Source: Tetrahymena elliotti 4EA
Taxonomy: Eukaryota; Ciliophora; Oligohymenophorea; Hymenostomatida; Tetrahymenidae
Direction of reading: 5' to 3'
Assembly: GCA_000231825.2 (NCBI GenBank)
Contig: JH720324.1
Coordinates: 41,998 to 105,997 of the forward strand
DNA length: 64,000 bases
In this document: one piece after another, positions 1 through 13,299 of the stretch
Layout of the letters: every line of letters starts with the position of its first letter
How positions within the stretch are numbered: the first letter of the stretch is position 1
Position numbers and translations under genes: made by a program
Notes under the pieces: generated by a model
Databases searched by the model: none
What the model was told of the DNA's origin: nothing
The model's input: the letters and a program-made list of their open reading frames with translations, nothing else

Positions 1-813
1 TTCAAAAAAAATAATTCTTAAAATATTTAAAAAATTAAATCATTAAAAATTAAATATTATATTATATTAAAAAATTATATTGAAATAATTATATTTATTA
101 TTGAATGCAGGTAACACATCTCCCTCTATATAATTGAGAATAAGATTTAGTGAAATCCTCAAAGAATAAACTTAATTAATTAATGAAACTCTTTGATTGA
201 GCAAATTAATTATGAATATTTTTTGTTATTATTTTTATACAAAGAAAATAATAAATAAGTATAAAGATAAATATATAATAAGTTATGGATGGTGTTTTTT
301 TAATCTTTACATAAAGTGTTAAGTGAGTGGTTTTTAGAAATTTATGAAAATTATATATTTATGTGAATGATTGATTGTATGTGTGTAGCATAAAAGATTC
401 GTTGGAAACAAAAATACATATAAATATGAATGTGTAAAGAATAAATAAAGAGATAGAAAAATATTACTAATAAAAGTTAATATGTATTTTTATAATTGGA
501 TTTTGTTAAAACCTAATTAATTGAATTATTAATAATCATTCATAAAAATAATAAATACATAATAAACAAATTTATTAAAATTTTAATTTTTCATTTAGAG
601 ATAAACTTTGGTGAAAATTAAGTGCGTTTAAGCATTTCAAATAGGAAGAACAAATAAAGGTCAGTTACTAATATTAAATAAAGTATAAATTGCAAGGTAT
701 TAGCAATCATTATAATTTTTAAATCTATCTAAAGAGAAGAAGATTCTATTAAGAGATTAAGTTTTAGTTCATAATTTGAGAAAATTATATTGTATTAATT
801 AATAGGTATTAAA
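1..813. other. Intergenic AT-rich upstream region
   Basis: No coding frame of useful length is visible on either strand under the ciliate code. The DNA is almost pure A/T with short homopolymer runs. It contains the upstream region of the gene starting at 814. Nothing else is supported. Confidence 0.6.
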
Positions 814-3389
814 ATGTCTAAGCTAGGATATTAGTTAAGTTTAAACCCACTAGATGATAATAAGAGAAAATGCTTGTTGCATGGATTGGCAATAGAGTAT
901 TATTGCAATGAAGTGAATTGCAAGGGAAATACTAGAGATTTGTGTAAGGACTGCCTAACTCAAACAATCCATGAAACACATAGTTATTTAACAGTAGGAG
1001 AAACTGTGTAAAGATTATTAAACTTTTAGAGAAAGGTCGAAAATAGCGATTTCAATAATTCTTCAAACTACAAATCAAAAGGATTCGAGAAAGACTAAAT
1101 AAAATAATTCTTTAATGAAATGAGAAACAATATTATTGAAACTTTAAATAAAATTGAAATTTAATTCATGCATTCAATAGATACAATGGAGGGATTTGAC
1201 CATTAAGAAAAATACAACCTAATGTAAGAATTTTTAAATTCTGTTAAAACTGGAAATTTCGTTATCAATTAAAACCCTGAAGTTATCTAGCTTGGCTTAT
1301 AAGTTATACACTATTAGTAATCTCCAAAGTATTTTATTTAGCAATTCTACTCTGAAGGTAAAACAGGAACTGAAAGCTTGTTAAATGGAATCAGATAGCA
1401 TATAGAAGCACTTGATAATGAATTAACTAGATTTGCTAATTTTAAAGCCAATCCTATCCTTAAAAAAAATCTAACGAAGCTATCTAAATTAGTTAAAGAT
1501 GCAGATGAGCCCTTCCTTCCTTCATTTAAAGATAAAATGAAAGTAAGCAATTTCTTTTAATTAAAATACCTCACAAAAACAAAAGGATTAAAATGTGGTA
1601 TTTAAATCATAGATCAATTGTTAATGAATTTATAAACTACTTAAATACAAGATTTTAATATAATGATTCCAAAACAGTTGATTGATGTTTTAATATTTTT
1701 TTCCTCAAAAAAAAGGATCAACAAAAGATAAGATAATAAGAAATAATTTTATCAAAAAAAGATTTAAATTAAAAATTAGGTTTTAGAAAAAAGTAAAACT
1801 TTCTCAAATAAATTAAATTATTCTATTTAAATATTTAGATATTTCTTTAATTCAAAATTGAAGCTCAAATTGAAAAAAATCATCAAAAAAATATCCAAAT
1901 ATAAACTAGAATTATGAAGTATTTTGAGTCATTTTTTACTCAAATAAGATGAATAAATAATTAATGAAATTTAAGGCTGCAATTCAATAGAATATTCATA
2001 AAAAAAATCAGAGATGCGAAAAAAAAAAATAAATAAGAAATATTTAAAAAAGTTAAATTATAAGAAAAACTATTTCATAGGATATTAAGATTATTATTTG
2101 AAAGGAATGGTTTGATTGTTAAAATAGAGTTTTTTATTTCAAAGTTTAAACTGATTTTAATATTTATTTTTAATTATTAAAAATAGTTGTTTACAAGTGC
2201 ATAGAGTCCTATTTACTCTGTAGAAATTATGAACGAAGATTGGTTAGTTGCTGGTGAACACGAAAAGAATGTCTTAATTTGGGATTTAAAAACTAATAAC
2301 TAGATATTTACTTTATCAGGACATTCGTCATTCGTTTGGTGTGTCTGTCCCTTGAATAAAGATACTCTTGCTAGTGGTAGTGGTGATAAGACAATTAGAA
2401 TTTGGTAGTTTGATTAGTAAAGGAGATTTGATAGTTATGAAGTTAAAGTTTTAAATGGACATTCAGCAGCAGTAAGATGTATCATAAAATTAAACGATAT
2501 TACTATTGCTAGTGCAGGAGATGATCATACTATCAAAATATGGGATTGGACATCTCAAACACTCATAAGAACACTTTCAGGACACAGTGGCTCTGTGACT
2601 AGTCTTTGCAGACCAAGCTATGAAGAAATTCTTTCAGGAAGTAAAGATGGATATATTATGATATGGAAGTGGTAACAAATATCAGGACCACGTCTAAGTT
2701 CATAATGCATTCTTTAAATTAAAGGTAAATTAGATTTTAACTTAATGTGTTTTATTAGATTTTCTTCATAGAAATCATGCTAAAATAAGCTATTTTCAGA
2801 AATATTAAGTTTTTTAAATGAGCAAAATAAAAAGATTAAAAAATTAAAATTGTTTTAAAATAATAAAATTTAAATTTAAATTAAAAGATAAATTAGCAAT
2901 CTATTAATTAAAAAATTTGTTTGTTCTCTCAATAATCCTTCATAAAATCAGTGATTTTTGAAAATAAATATTGAATATTTATCGTATTTAGATTTGAGTT
3001 TCATATTAAAAGATTTATTAATTAATTTTTTAACTTAATTTATAGCTCATGATGGAGGTGTTCAAAGTGTTTGCTAGTTATCTAAAACAGAGGTAGCTAG
3101 TGGAGGTTAAGATAAAACTATTAAAATTTGGAACTGGGCTACTGGTGTATGTATTAGAACTTTGTCTGGTCACACAGGTAGTATTTGGAAGATATTAAAG
3201 CTATCAGAGGAAGAAATTGTAAGTACAGCAAATAATAGTTCAATAAAATTCTGGAACTGGAAAACAGAATCTCCAGCAATTCGTTCACTAGATAGAGCTC
3301 ATTAAGGAGATGTATATAGTGTCTGTAGAGTTAATTCTGATACGATAGTAACAGTTGGAGCAGACAATAGAATTAAAATGTGGTCATGA
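814..3389 (+). CDS. B-box zinc finger / WD40 seven-blade propeller protein
   Basis: Three-exon model: 814-1542, 2187-2724 and 3046-3389, giving 536 residues with TAA/TAG read as Gln and TGA as stop. Intron 1 is phase 0 and starts GTAAGC; intron 2 is phase 1 and starts GTAAAT. The N-terminus has a B-box-like set of putative zinc ligands: C20-x2-H23, C31, C36, C44-x2-C47, H53-x2-H56. A helical, Gln-rich middle follows. From about residue 244 there are seven WD40 repeats, recognisable by closing motifs LIWDL, IRIWQF, IKIWDW, IMIWKW, IKIWNW, IKFWNW and IKMWS, enough for a closed propeller. WD40 propellers are protein-interaction scaffolds and B-boxes often mediate self-association, so a scaffold or ubiquitin-related adaptor role is an inference. 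No RING finger is seen. Intron 1 is long (644 nt) and its frame is also open, so the first exon could extend somewhat further. Confidence 0.84.
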
Positions 3390-5980
3390 AAAAATCAACT
3401 ATATAAATAAATTTAAACTTTACTCTTTTTATTCAAATTCTAATTAAATCTGTATTAATCAATTAAATCAATGATATTATTAATAAATTATTTTCATCAT
3501 ATTTTTTAGAATTAAAACGTTGTTCAAATATCATTATCTGTAAACATAAAATTAAGATTTACTCATTTTATTCAATTTCTAATTCATTCTGTATTTCATA
3601 AAATATTCTTTTCATCAAATTTTTTAATATAAGTTTATATAGCTAGCAAAATTTTAAAAATAATAATTTATTAAAAAATTAATTATTTGTTTGGAAATAT
3701 TAATTTTTTCATGACTGAGCATTTTATTTTTTTTTAAAATTAATTTTGTTTTTACACTCTTATTATTTTGATGATAACTTATTAATATTTATTAATCTCT
3801 TAAAAAAATTAAATGAATAGTTATTATTTTTTCTCTTAAATTTTTTTTCATTCTTTTTAAATTTATTTTAGATTTCAATAAAAAATCAAAACCTTATTTT
3901 TAAAACTGACTTAATTTTTAGAAAGCCTTTTGCAATTTTTATATTTACGATGCCTCTTTTTCATTCTTAGTTTTGTCTTTTATTTTATAATATCATCTTT
4001 CATATAAAATTTGAGTTAAAATAGATAAAATTTTTTGATTTTTTATAAAAATTAATAAATGTTTTTTATTTTTTAATATTCATTCCAAAATTAAATCTAA
4101 ATAAATTTTAATATATATTTTTCTTTAGGACTTAAGATTACATCTAGTTGATAAAATACTAAATATTGGGAATCATGGTTTAGGTTACTAAATTAAAAAG
4201 GACTGATAATATTTAAATACTTTTGATAATTGTCAAAATCAGATTTTTAGGAATTAAGCAAGTGTGATTTGTTTATCTAATGAAGGCATTGCTTTTATTA
4301 GATATTTTTATTGCGTTTTTGGTGTGGTTACATTTTTTTGAATCAAATTTGATAAGAATGTGGACTATTTTACTGATATAAATTTGTCTTTTGAGGGGAT
4401 TAACAATTAACAAAAAAAGAAAAAACCCTCAATTAAAAGCAGTAAATTAAAAGTATCTGAAATATTATATAGCTAGTCACAATACATAATTTATTATTAA
4501 AATCAAGCGCATTATGATGCATCATTAAAATTGTCAAGTTTTTGAAATTTATAGCTTACAATTGAAAGAAAAAGATAAATTTATTCAAAATTGAAAGATA
4601 AATGTAAGATTGTGAAAACTCTCTTAGTTATTTGTTTGACGTTCTTTCTTTCTTTTTGTGTTTTTTTTTGAAAGATTTCTTAATAAAACTTTATCAAATT
4701 AAATTGATAATATTATTTATCATCATGATTATTAGTCAATTTATCTATTTTCATTTAATTTATTTGACTCGATTCAAATTCTTTTATATAAGAATGTAGT
4801 GTCTTACTTAATGCAGGAATTTGGAAGGACAAATTTGCATATTTTTTTTTGATTAGATTGCTTTTTGGAAATATTTAAAAATAGTAAGGCTTTACTAATT
4901 TCAAAATCTGATTTGAAATAGAAAGCAATTTTTTCAGTAAAATGTAGATCACTTTGGTCTTCTTTATCTTTTTAAGTTACTTAAGACCAAATTAAATAAA
5001 ATTTTACATGTAAATTATATGCTGTTCAAAGAATTCTGATCAAAAAGCTATAATAAAAGATAAATATTCTTTACATAAATAATTTGAAATGAGTGATAAT
5101 AAATGAATAGTAAAGATATTCATTCAACAATAATAAATGACAAATTTAAAATAAAAAAAATGAGTTAATTAATTAATTTGAAATCTTATGTAATAAAAAA
5201 ATAAGTTCCAAAATACTATGAAGATTTTCTTCTTTTAAAAATGCAAACAAATTATTAAAAAAATTATTAGATTGGATATGGGAATGGTATAACAAATAGC
5301 AATGTATTTATTGTAAATTGATTAGAAAGAAGACAATTATTAGAGTGATGATTTATTAACAAATAAATTATGAAATTCTCAATTTGAAAGACATGAGGAA
5401 GGCTTTACTTTATATTTTCTTTTACTTGGATAAAATCAAAAAATCAATCAGAAAAGCTAGATAATCAATAAAGATTAGATTTGATATATGATAATCATTG
5501 ATGGATTGATTGATTGATGGATAAATCGATAGATTAGCTTTTTGATATTGTTCATGGTACAACAACTTTGTAGAAATGATAATTAACTTGAATATCAAAA
5601 AATTATTAATTAAAAAGTTAGGAACTAAAAAAAAGATAATCTGTGAGATCAAAGCAATTCAATCAATCAACTTTTTAGATAAATTAATTTAGATTTAAAA
5701 AATACTTTGCTTTTCACTTAATAAATAATCAACTTTTAGTAAGGAAACTATTAATTAACTAACTCAACTCAAGTCACTACTCAAAGTCGACTAGAATATT
5801 TATTTCATAGATAAACTATATTTTCAACATAAACATCATTTGAATTTAAGCAGAAAGCATCCTAGGAGTACAAAATATTAGCATAGATTAAGCTATAAAC
5901 AAACAAGCAAATAAGCAAGAAGAAGAAGAAGAAACACTTTGAAGATACATTTAATTATTTATTCTGCAAATTAATACAAA
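3390..5980. other. Long intergenic region
   Basis: About 2.6 kb with no convincing gene on either strand; frames are interrupted by frequent TGA and codon use is not gene-like. It holds poly-T and poly-A runs, a degenerate GATT/GATG microsatellite near 5490-5530 and an AGA-triplet run near 5917-5933, just upstream of the next gene. Confidence 0.5.
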
Positions 5981-7312
5981 ATGGGGTAAATGATGTGCTG
6001 TGAGCAGAACAATTCTAAATATAATTAGAAATAAGACAAACCTAAATTTTAGCCTTAGAATGTGAATAGTGTCTAATAGATTTATTATACAAATCCAGCC
6101 ACCAAGGATGAAGATTTCACTTTTAATGATAAAATAAAAATATAGTCTTATATGAATAAATACGACGTCAACTATGTTCCTAACTTCAATGATAACACTG
6201 AAGGCAGCTGGTATTAAGTTGCTTAAAGACTGATTACTGAAATAAATCAAATAAATACAGATCCCGAATGGAATTTAACTAATTCTAAGAACGGTTTAGA
6301 AGTAATTTACTAATAAAAGGATGAAAAGATCATATTTGGGTCAAAGCAGGTACCCACAAAATTCGTCAATTAAGCTCTAATTCATATAGGAATTGCAAAT
6401 AACTTTTAATAAAATGAAGCATAATACTCTAATACAGGCACAGAAAGATACTAATCTTTCAGAAATTCCACACAAAATTCTCTCCCAAACAATGGTCCAC
6501 TTAGCAATCCAGACTTCAAAAGAAATAAACAGTAACAACCTCCTAGTCCTACTTCAAATGCCTAAGTAAATAATTAAGGACACAGAAAAAGTGTCAGCAA
6601 TTAAATGTGCATTAATATTGTTAAATTGGAATTTGAAGTCAGCTGTAGTGCTGAAAAGTTACTCAAAGGACTCCAAAGCTTAAAAAGATACACAAACAAA
6701 ATTTAAAAATAAACAACTATTGAAAGTTCTTAAAACAAAGAATTCAATGTCTCCCATATAATCTTTGCTAAGCAAATGCAAAAGGTATAACGCGATTTAG
6801 TTCTTGCCAGTTTCTACACCGACATTGGTCCTAATCTTAACAATTGTTATACATCTGTCAACCATCATAAAGTCCCTGAAATTGAAGATATTGTACGTGC
6901 TCAAATTATCAAAGCCGGCCACACCTTTTTTGAGCACTACGAAACTGCTGAAGAAAAACTCACAAGCTCTTTCCATAAAAACTAAAACAAAGCAAGTAAT
7001 ATCTAATCTCGCAAGTAAAGTCAATTGAATGAAGAAACCAATTTCTAAAATACTGCCCACAATAATTAAACAGCCTTTGGTAGCATGAACCTAAATATTG
7101 GCTAAGTTAAAACCAAAGTTAGATTCTACGGAGAATTCTCATGTAAAAGCACCTTTGACGAAAATGTTGTCAAAATGGTCTTCCTCACCGAATTCAAAGA
7201 ATATATATAAATATGTAAAAACATTGCTAATCAAGAGTCAGTAAGTTCATCCGAATACGAAGGAGAAAGTGTTGATCATACTATTGAACATAACGTAGAT
7301 ATGATCGATTGA
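5981..7312 (+). CDS. Unrecognised 443-residue protein with MG...CC N-terminus
   Basis: Single exon, 443 codons plus TGA. The start was chosen because the ATG opens the long frame and encodes Met-Gly followed by Cys6-Cys7. Met-Gly at the N-terminus with nearby cysteines is the usual layout for N-myristoylation plus palmitoylation, so attachment to a membrane surface is plausible but unproven. The chain is rich in Asn, Gln and Lys, with a mixed hydrophobic/charged N-terminal third, a low-complexity Pro/Gln/Asn linker around residues 165-205, and a second folded-looking part from about residue 210 to 400. The C-terminus is acidic and Ser-rich. No transmembrane segment is seen and I recognise no family. 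An antisense frame covers part of the gene but lacks any family signature. Confidence 0.75.
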
Positions 7313-9639
7313 TAAATAAATAAAGAAGGAAGTATTGTATTTATAAAAGAAAAATATTAACAAAAATAACACTAAAAATAAAATATAATTCATTAATTAA
7401 TAATTTATAAATAAATAATAAGTTTTGATAACAATATTAATTCTAAAGTATTCTTTACTATATAATTTATATATACATTTATAATAAATAAATAATTAAT
7501 TCTTAATTTACTTATTCATTAATATTTTCTGCTTTCTTTTTATTATCAAAAAATTAAAAATTCTCTCATGGCTAATAAAATAATAATAGTTTTTATGAAT
7601 ATTTAGGCTGAAGGTAAAATAAATGTTCATGAATATATAAATAAATATTAAGATTATATAAGAGTAATAACAAGTCTCAAGAAATCTTGACTGAAAAAAT
7701 TAAATGTTAAAATTTAAGGGGATAGCAAGGTATTTTAATAAATCTAAAAAAAGAAAGGTTTTAATCAGATTAAACTTTTTGAATACCATTATATAAAGAA
7801 ATAGATAACTATTTTACCAAGATTTAAAAAATAAAGATAAACCTCATTATAAGTATTTTTTAGGAAGATTAGAAAAACTTTTTGTATTTTCTTAATTTGA
7901 GTTGTATTTAAGGATTCAAGTAAAAAAACCTAATTTTATTATTAGCTACTAAGTAAAAGATTAGATAAAAAAATCGGTTTATCACAAAATATCAAAAAGA
8001 TAAAATAAAGGAAAAAACGTAACTTCAGAAAATAAAGTATTATTAAATAAAAATAAAATATAACTGAAATAAAAAATCAGCATTTATAAGAAATACTGTA
8101 AGCTAAGATTGTCACTAAAAACCATAATTTTAAAATGATATAAAGCAGAAAAACAAAACAAAATTTATTTGAATATTGAAAAAATTGATACATTATAACT
8201 TATTTTTTAAGCTAAAAGACATATTCGTATTCTGGTGAAAACTAAAAAGATTGTCAGTAAATAATTAAACTTACTTAAATCAAAAAGCAGAGAATGTATT
8301 ATTTTCACCTTCATTAATATAATATTCTGATTTAATTTAAATTTAGAATTTCAAACGTATTTTTCCAAACATTAATTTTTATACTTCAAACCCTTATTAA
8401 TTAAAGACCTAATATACAATATTTCATACTATAAAATTAAGATATTTGATTAGTTGCAATAAATAAAAGTTATAGGATTAGGGTCCTTAATTAGTAAGGC
8501 TCTTTTATACCTCAAATTTTGTATAATAATTTTGAAAATGCAACTTCTACAGATAAATAGATCTTACTAATTTACATCAATATGATAAGCTAAATCTTAT
8601 TTTATCTTAAAAAGATATGTAGGATTCATAAGGAGTAAAAAATGTTAAATTGTATAATATATTTAATTGTTTTTAAATATTTTGTTTCATACGTTTAAGG
8701 ACCTAAAATGTTTATTGTAAATAAGTTATAATTTTTATTATAAGATAGATTTTTTTTGTATGTTACAATTTATTTAGATAGATTGTTATTATAATATTCT
8801 ATGAGTTAAGAATAATTTTTGAAATTTAAATAAATTAACAATAGTTAGCAATTAAACAAACAAAATAAATAGGATTATTATAAAATATCCTCTTTAATTA
8901 AAATAACTTTTGTGTGACTAATTTTTGTCTCTTTGCACAATTTTTAGTCCATGATTTTAAATTTTAAAAACAAAATATTTTTTTTAGGTAGTTTTTTTCA
9001 AAGTAATTTTCAAAAAAAATGCAATTTAATATTATTTTTTTTATTTTTGTATAAATTTTATTTTTAAACTCATTCTGATGTAATATATTTGCTTTTAATC
9101 TTGTTATTTATTGGCTTTTTTATGTTAATTTTCTTAAAACAAAAGTTAACTCAATAGATTAACATATAAAATATATGATTGATTACAGGTAAAAACGGCA
9201 TGATTTAAGTTAATAATTAGGTAAGTAAAAATCTATAATAAAAGCACAATAGCATAAAAAAGATGAGTAGAGATGTTTACAGATATATAATAGAAGAGTA
9301 GAAGCAGATATTAACTATATAGACATATATTAGATGAGTAGAGGTAGGGAAAGAATTATAATATTCTGATATAAAATTGTGAAAGAATAAATTAAATACT
9401 GATATAGTTTGGGTGATTGTAAATATGTTAACAACTATAAAGAAATCAAACAACTAGTTTATAATTTGGCTATTTATAAAGAGGGGAGCTACTACTTTGA
9501 TAATTAATTAATAATTAAACAAAAGATTAATCAATCAAATAATACTTAAATTAAAAAAGATAAATAGATAGATAGATATCCAATAAGCAATTAAACTTTA
9601 GCTTAAATTATAAATTTTACTAGAAATTATATATAATCT
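7313..9639. other. Long intergenic region
   Basis: About 2.3 kb of AT-rich DNA without a supportable gene. Between about 9260 and 9350 there are imperfect copies of a GATGAGTAGAG-type motif, and a GATA run sits near 9567-9577, just upstream of the deoxyhypusine synthase gene. Confidence 0.5.
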
Positions 9640-11151
9640 ATGAATAGTAATTAATCAGTAACAGAACAACAACCCGCCACAGCTCAATCTGCTGAGTAAT
9701 AACAAGTCATCAATTAGTTGCAATAAATCTACTAAATTGTTCCTGAAAAGCCCACTTCTGCTAAGGTCTAGGGTTATGATTTCAATAAAGGTTTAGACTT
9801 TGACAAATTATTTGAAAGCTATCACACATTTGGATTATAATCAACAAATTTAGCCTAAGCAATTGAAGAAGTTAAAAAGATGATTTTTTGGCGTTTAAGT
9901 GATGAAGAAGTTAATCCTGAAAGAGATGCTGATGAATATTTAGACGAAGAAGTCAGAAAAAATACTAGATGCACTATTTTCTTAGGATACACTTCAAATA
10001 TGATTTCTTGCGGTATGCGTGATATAATTAGATATTTAGTTCAACACAAAATGGTTGATGCTATTGTTACTACTGGTGGTGGTATTGAAGAAGATTTCAT
10101 CAAATGCATGTCAGACTTTCATTTAGGTGATTTCCATGCCAATGATATTGAAATGAGAAAGAAAGCTCTCAATAGAATAGGAAATATTGTTGTTCCAAGT
10201 GAAAACTACTGCAAATTCGAAGATTGGCTCATTCCTATCTTCTATGAAATGTAAATAAATATTCATTTCTCAATAGTTTTCTATTTATGCTTTCATGCTA
10301 TGTCCTTTAAAAAGCTTTAGAATATTTTATTTTTATCGAAAAACCTCTCAGCTCCCCTTTTTAAAAGTCTTTTTATCATTTTTTAGACATGGGAAACATA
10401 AAGAATATAAATATTTATATAGGAAAACTAGAAGTTTTAGTTGGGTTAAATTGTAATTTTGTATTAATTTATTTAATAGGTATGATGAATAAAAGAAAAA
10501 TGGTGAAATATGGTCTCCCTCTAAGGTTATCAGAAGATTAGGTGAAAAGATTAACAATGAAGAAAGTGTTTACTATTGGGCATATAAGAACAATATTCCT
10601 GTATTCTGTCCAGCCATTGTTGATGGAGCTATTGGTGACATGCTTTATTACTTCTCTTATAAGGTTGATGGATTTATTCTTGATTCAATTCATGATATTA
10701 GAGAATTGAATAAGATTGTTCTCAAATCCAAAAAAACTGGTGCCTTAGTACTTGGAGGTGGTTTAGTTAAACATCACATCATGAATGCCAATATTTGGAG
10801 GTAACAATATTTTATTTCATTTAACAATCTTTTAAAATTACATTTGTATATTTTAGAAATGGAGCTGATTATGGAGTTTTTATTAATACTGGTTTATTGT
10901 ATGATGGTTCTGATGCTGGTGCTAGAATCAGTGAAGCTGTTAGTTGGGGTAAAATGCAAATTTAGTCCAGTTATGTTAAAGTCTTTAGTGAAGCCTCATT
11001 GGTATTCCCTATTTTAGTTGCCTAGACCTTCTATAAATACAAAGAATAAGCTAGCAAGCTAAATGTCAGAATTAACGATGAAGAAAGAAAACAAACTAAA
11101 TCTCAAATTGATTTAAAAGAAAAATAAAATCACATTAAAAAATTCGAATGA
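9640..11151 (+). CDS. DHPS: Deoxyhypusine synthase
   Basis: Catalyses the NAD-dependent transfer of the aminobutyl group of spermidine to one lysine of eIF5A, the first step of hypusine formation in the cytosol. Three exons: 9640-10250, 10480-10800 and 10857-11151. Intron 1 is phase 2 and starts GTAAAT; intron 2 is 56 nt, phase 2, GTAACA...TTTTAG. The product is 408 residues, slightly longer than the roughly 370 usual for eukaryotes because of a Gln-rich N-terminal extension of about 40 residues. Family landmarks in order: [74 protein letters not shown] and EAVSWGK. The lysine of EAVSWGK (residue 343) aligns with the enzyme-intermediate lysine of the human enzyme. All NAD- and spermidine-site blocks look intact. 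Confidence 0.97.
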
Positions 11152-12381
11152 AAAATAAACAAAACAATAAAATATTTATTAAACATGAAGTTCATTCAAA
11201 ACAAACAAACTATTTTAAAGTATTTCAAATAATCAAAACAAAAAAACTTGAAACTAAACAAAAAGCTTCCATTGTCAATATAAAAGTAAAAGAATCATGC
11301 TAAGTTTGAAGAGATAAAATTTAGAGATAACATATAATAGATTATTAAAAATTTGAATTTATTTATTCCTACATATTTTATTTTCTTTTTTGTCTCTTTA
11401 AACCTTTTCCTATTCAGTTTTACTATTAAAATAATTCAAATAATTATTAATTTTGAATTTATCAACAAACAAATTGAAAAAAGAAATTTAGTAACTTTAT
11501 TTTGACTAAATTAAAACATAAATTATTTTTTGGTACTAATAAATATTTATAAGATAATAGCCATAGTTAGTTATTATCTTAAGGTTTATTTAAATAATAT
11601 ATCTATCTAATAATTTTTATTTTATCATCAAAATACCTACCTTAATAAAATTATTGAAATTTAACTTTGTTGTTGGGTGATAGTTTGTTTGTCTTTTAAA
11701 TTAATTTTATAAAATTTTTATGTTTAATCTATTTTTGTTCAATATCCTTATATTTTAATCACAAAAATTCTTTGAATAAATAATTTACACACTTGTTAAA
11801 TATTGAATTTTATGTAAAGTCTGTGTTTTAAATAGCTATTTATAGTGTGTTATGAACTTAATATGTAATTTCTTTAAACACCAAACTGTGTTGTTCAAGG
11901 AATAAATTATTTTTATATTAATGGCTATTAAAAATAACAAATAATTGACTTTAATTATTTTAATAAATTAAATATTTTTTTTTGTATTTGAAGAAAATAA
12001 AAAGATAAATAAATTTGAAGAGGAAGTAAAGAGTAAATATAAAACAATAAACATATAGATAATAATTGTATATTAAACAAATAGAAAAAAAACTATTTAT
12101 TAGATTATATTTGATTTTCTTTAATTTCTCTTTTAAAATGCTAAAGTATTTTGAAAATAAATATTTATTTATATATATTTCATTTTTTCATTGATTTATT
12201 TACTATTTTTGATGTGAAGAATATTATTATTAAGCAATAAGAGTTCAATAACTATATATTTAAATTGGTATTTGTTTGATTGCTTAAATGCTTGGTATAT
12301 CTTTAACTTATAACTAGAGATATATATTTAGGTTTGTGTGGTTATTTTTAATTGATCTTAAGTAATTAACTATCGAGCTGT
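11152..12381. other. Convergent intergenic region
   Basis: About 1.2 kb between the 3' ends of the deoxyhypusine synthase gene (plus) and the membrane-protein gene (minus). AT-rich with no coding signal on either strand. It presumably carries both 3' ends. Confidence 0.5.
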
Positions 12382-13299
12382 TCAAATTTCTTCATTGAAG
12401 GGGTCTTCTTGTCTAGTAAAGATGATAGGAAGATAGTCTCCTCTAATTCTTAAAAGTTCATTAATAAATCCACCTACAAAACCTAAGATGCAAGCAATAG
12501 GAATGCAATAATATTCATCTTATATTAATTAAGAGTCAAGCTTAGCACCACGTTAATCTTCTAAATCGAAAATTGAGAATATAATACCATAAAACAAACC
12601 CATTACTACACTTAAAAACAAAGTGACTGCTATCTGTTTTAAATTTTAAAAATTAGTTTAAACTTGAAACATATTTATTTATTTATTACTTGCTTAGGTG
12701 TTTCAACCATAGTTTTTTGGTGAGATTTCTAGCAGAATCCCATAAAGAAGTTCATTAAATCAACTATAGAGAAAATAACGCAAAAATTCAATGACATAGA
12801 AATTATTGTATAAATAGGACCTTTTTCAAATGGAGGTAACTTTATGAACCAATTATCTTCAAGGAAAAAGCAAAAAACTCCTGAAACTATTACCATAATT
12901 GAAAATATAAAGAGGAATGGCTTTCTTTTACCCATTTCTGAAGTTTCAGGAAGACTCTAAATCCTCATAACGAGCAATAATCCAATCATCAAAAAGCAAA
13001 TACCGAAATACTATAAAATATAAAATATTTTAAGACATTCTGAAGAAAAATTTTAATAAATTTAAATTTAAAGAATTAAAAATGTAATTCTTTGTAAATT
13101 AAAATGAATTATTATTTCTTACAAATGCAAAGATGATATTTATTGATATCTCAACCAAAGTGGTATTCACAATTGCACTTGTGAAAACGCAAATTAAAAT
13201 GCCAAAAATTCCAGATAAAACGCATTGAAGAATCTCATAAGTACTGAGCTCTCCTAGATATTTCACAAACTACTTTGTTTCTTGCTTTAAATTTTACAT
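12382..13299 (-). CDS. Predicted six-pass integral membrane protein
   Basis: Minus-strand gene with three exons: 13123-13299, 12690-13010 and 12382-12633. Both introns are phase 0, starting GTAAGA and GTAATA. The product is 249 residues and ends in TGA. Hydrophobic segments lie at about residues 26-46, 52-74, 90-109, 125-150, 167-188 and 208-228, giving about six membrane passes with short loops. The loop after segment 2 is basic (MGKRKP near residues 85-90). Segment 6 carries small residues (ILGFVGGFINELL). The N- and C-termini are both short and hydrophilic. No signal peptide and no transporter signature that I recognise, so substrate and compartment are unknown. Clean in-phase introns and uniform frame use make the gene itself well supported. 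Confidence 0.83.

Noticed and set aside
4130..5700. Possible gene in the long spacer after the WD40 gene
   Set aside because: Frames on both strands are cut by frequent TGA even under the ciliate code and no domain or splice pattern could be built.
6797..7060. Open frames in alternative registers on both strands inside the 5981-7312 gene
   Set aside because: They lie entirely within a 443-codon frame that has gene-like codon use and no internal TGA; no independent support.
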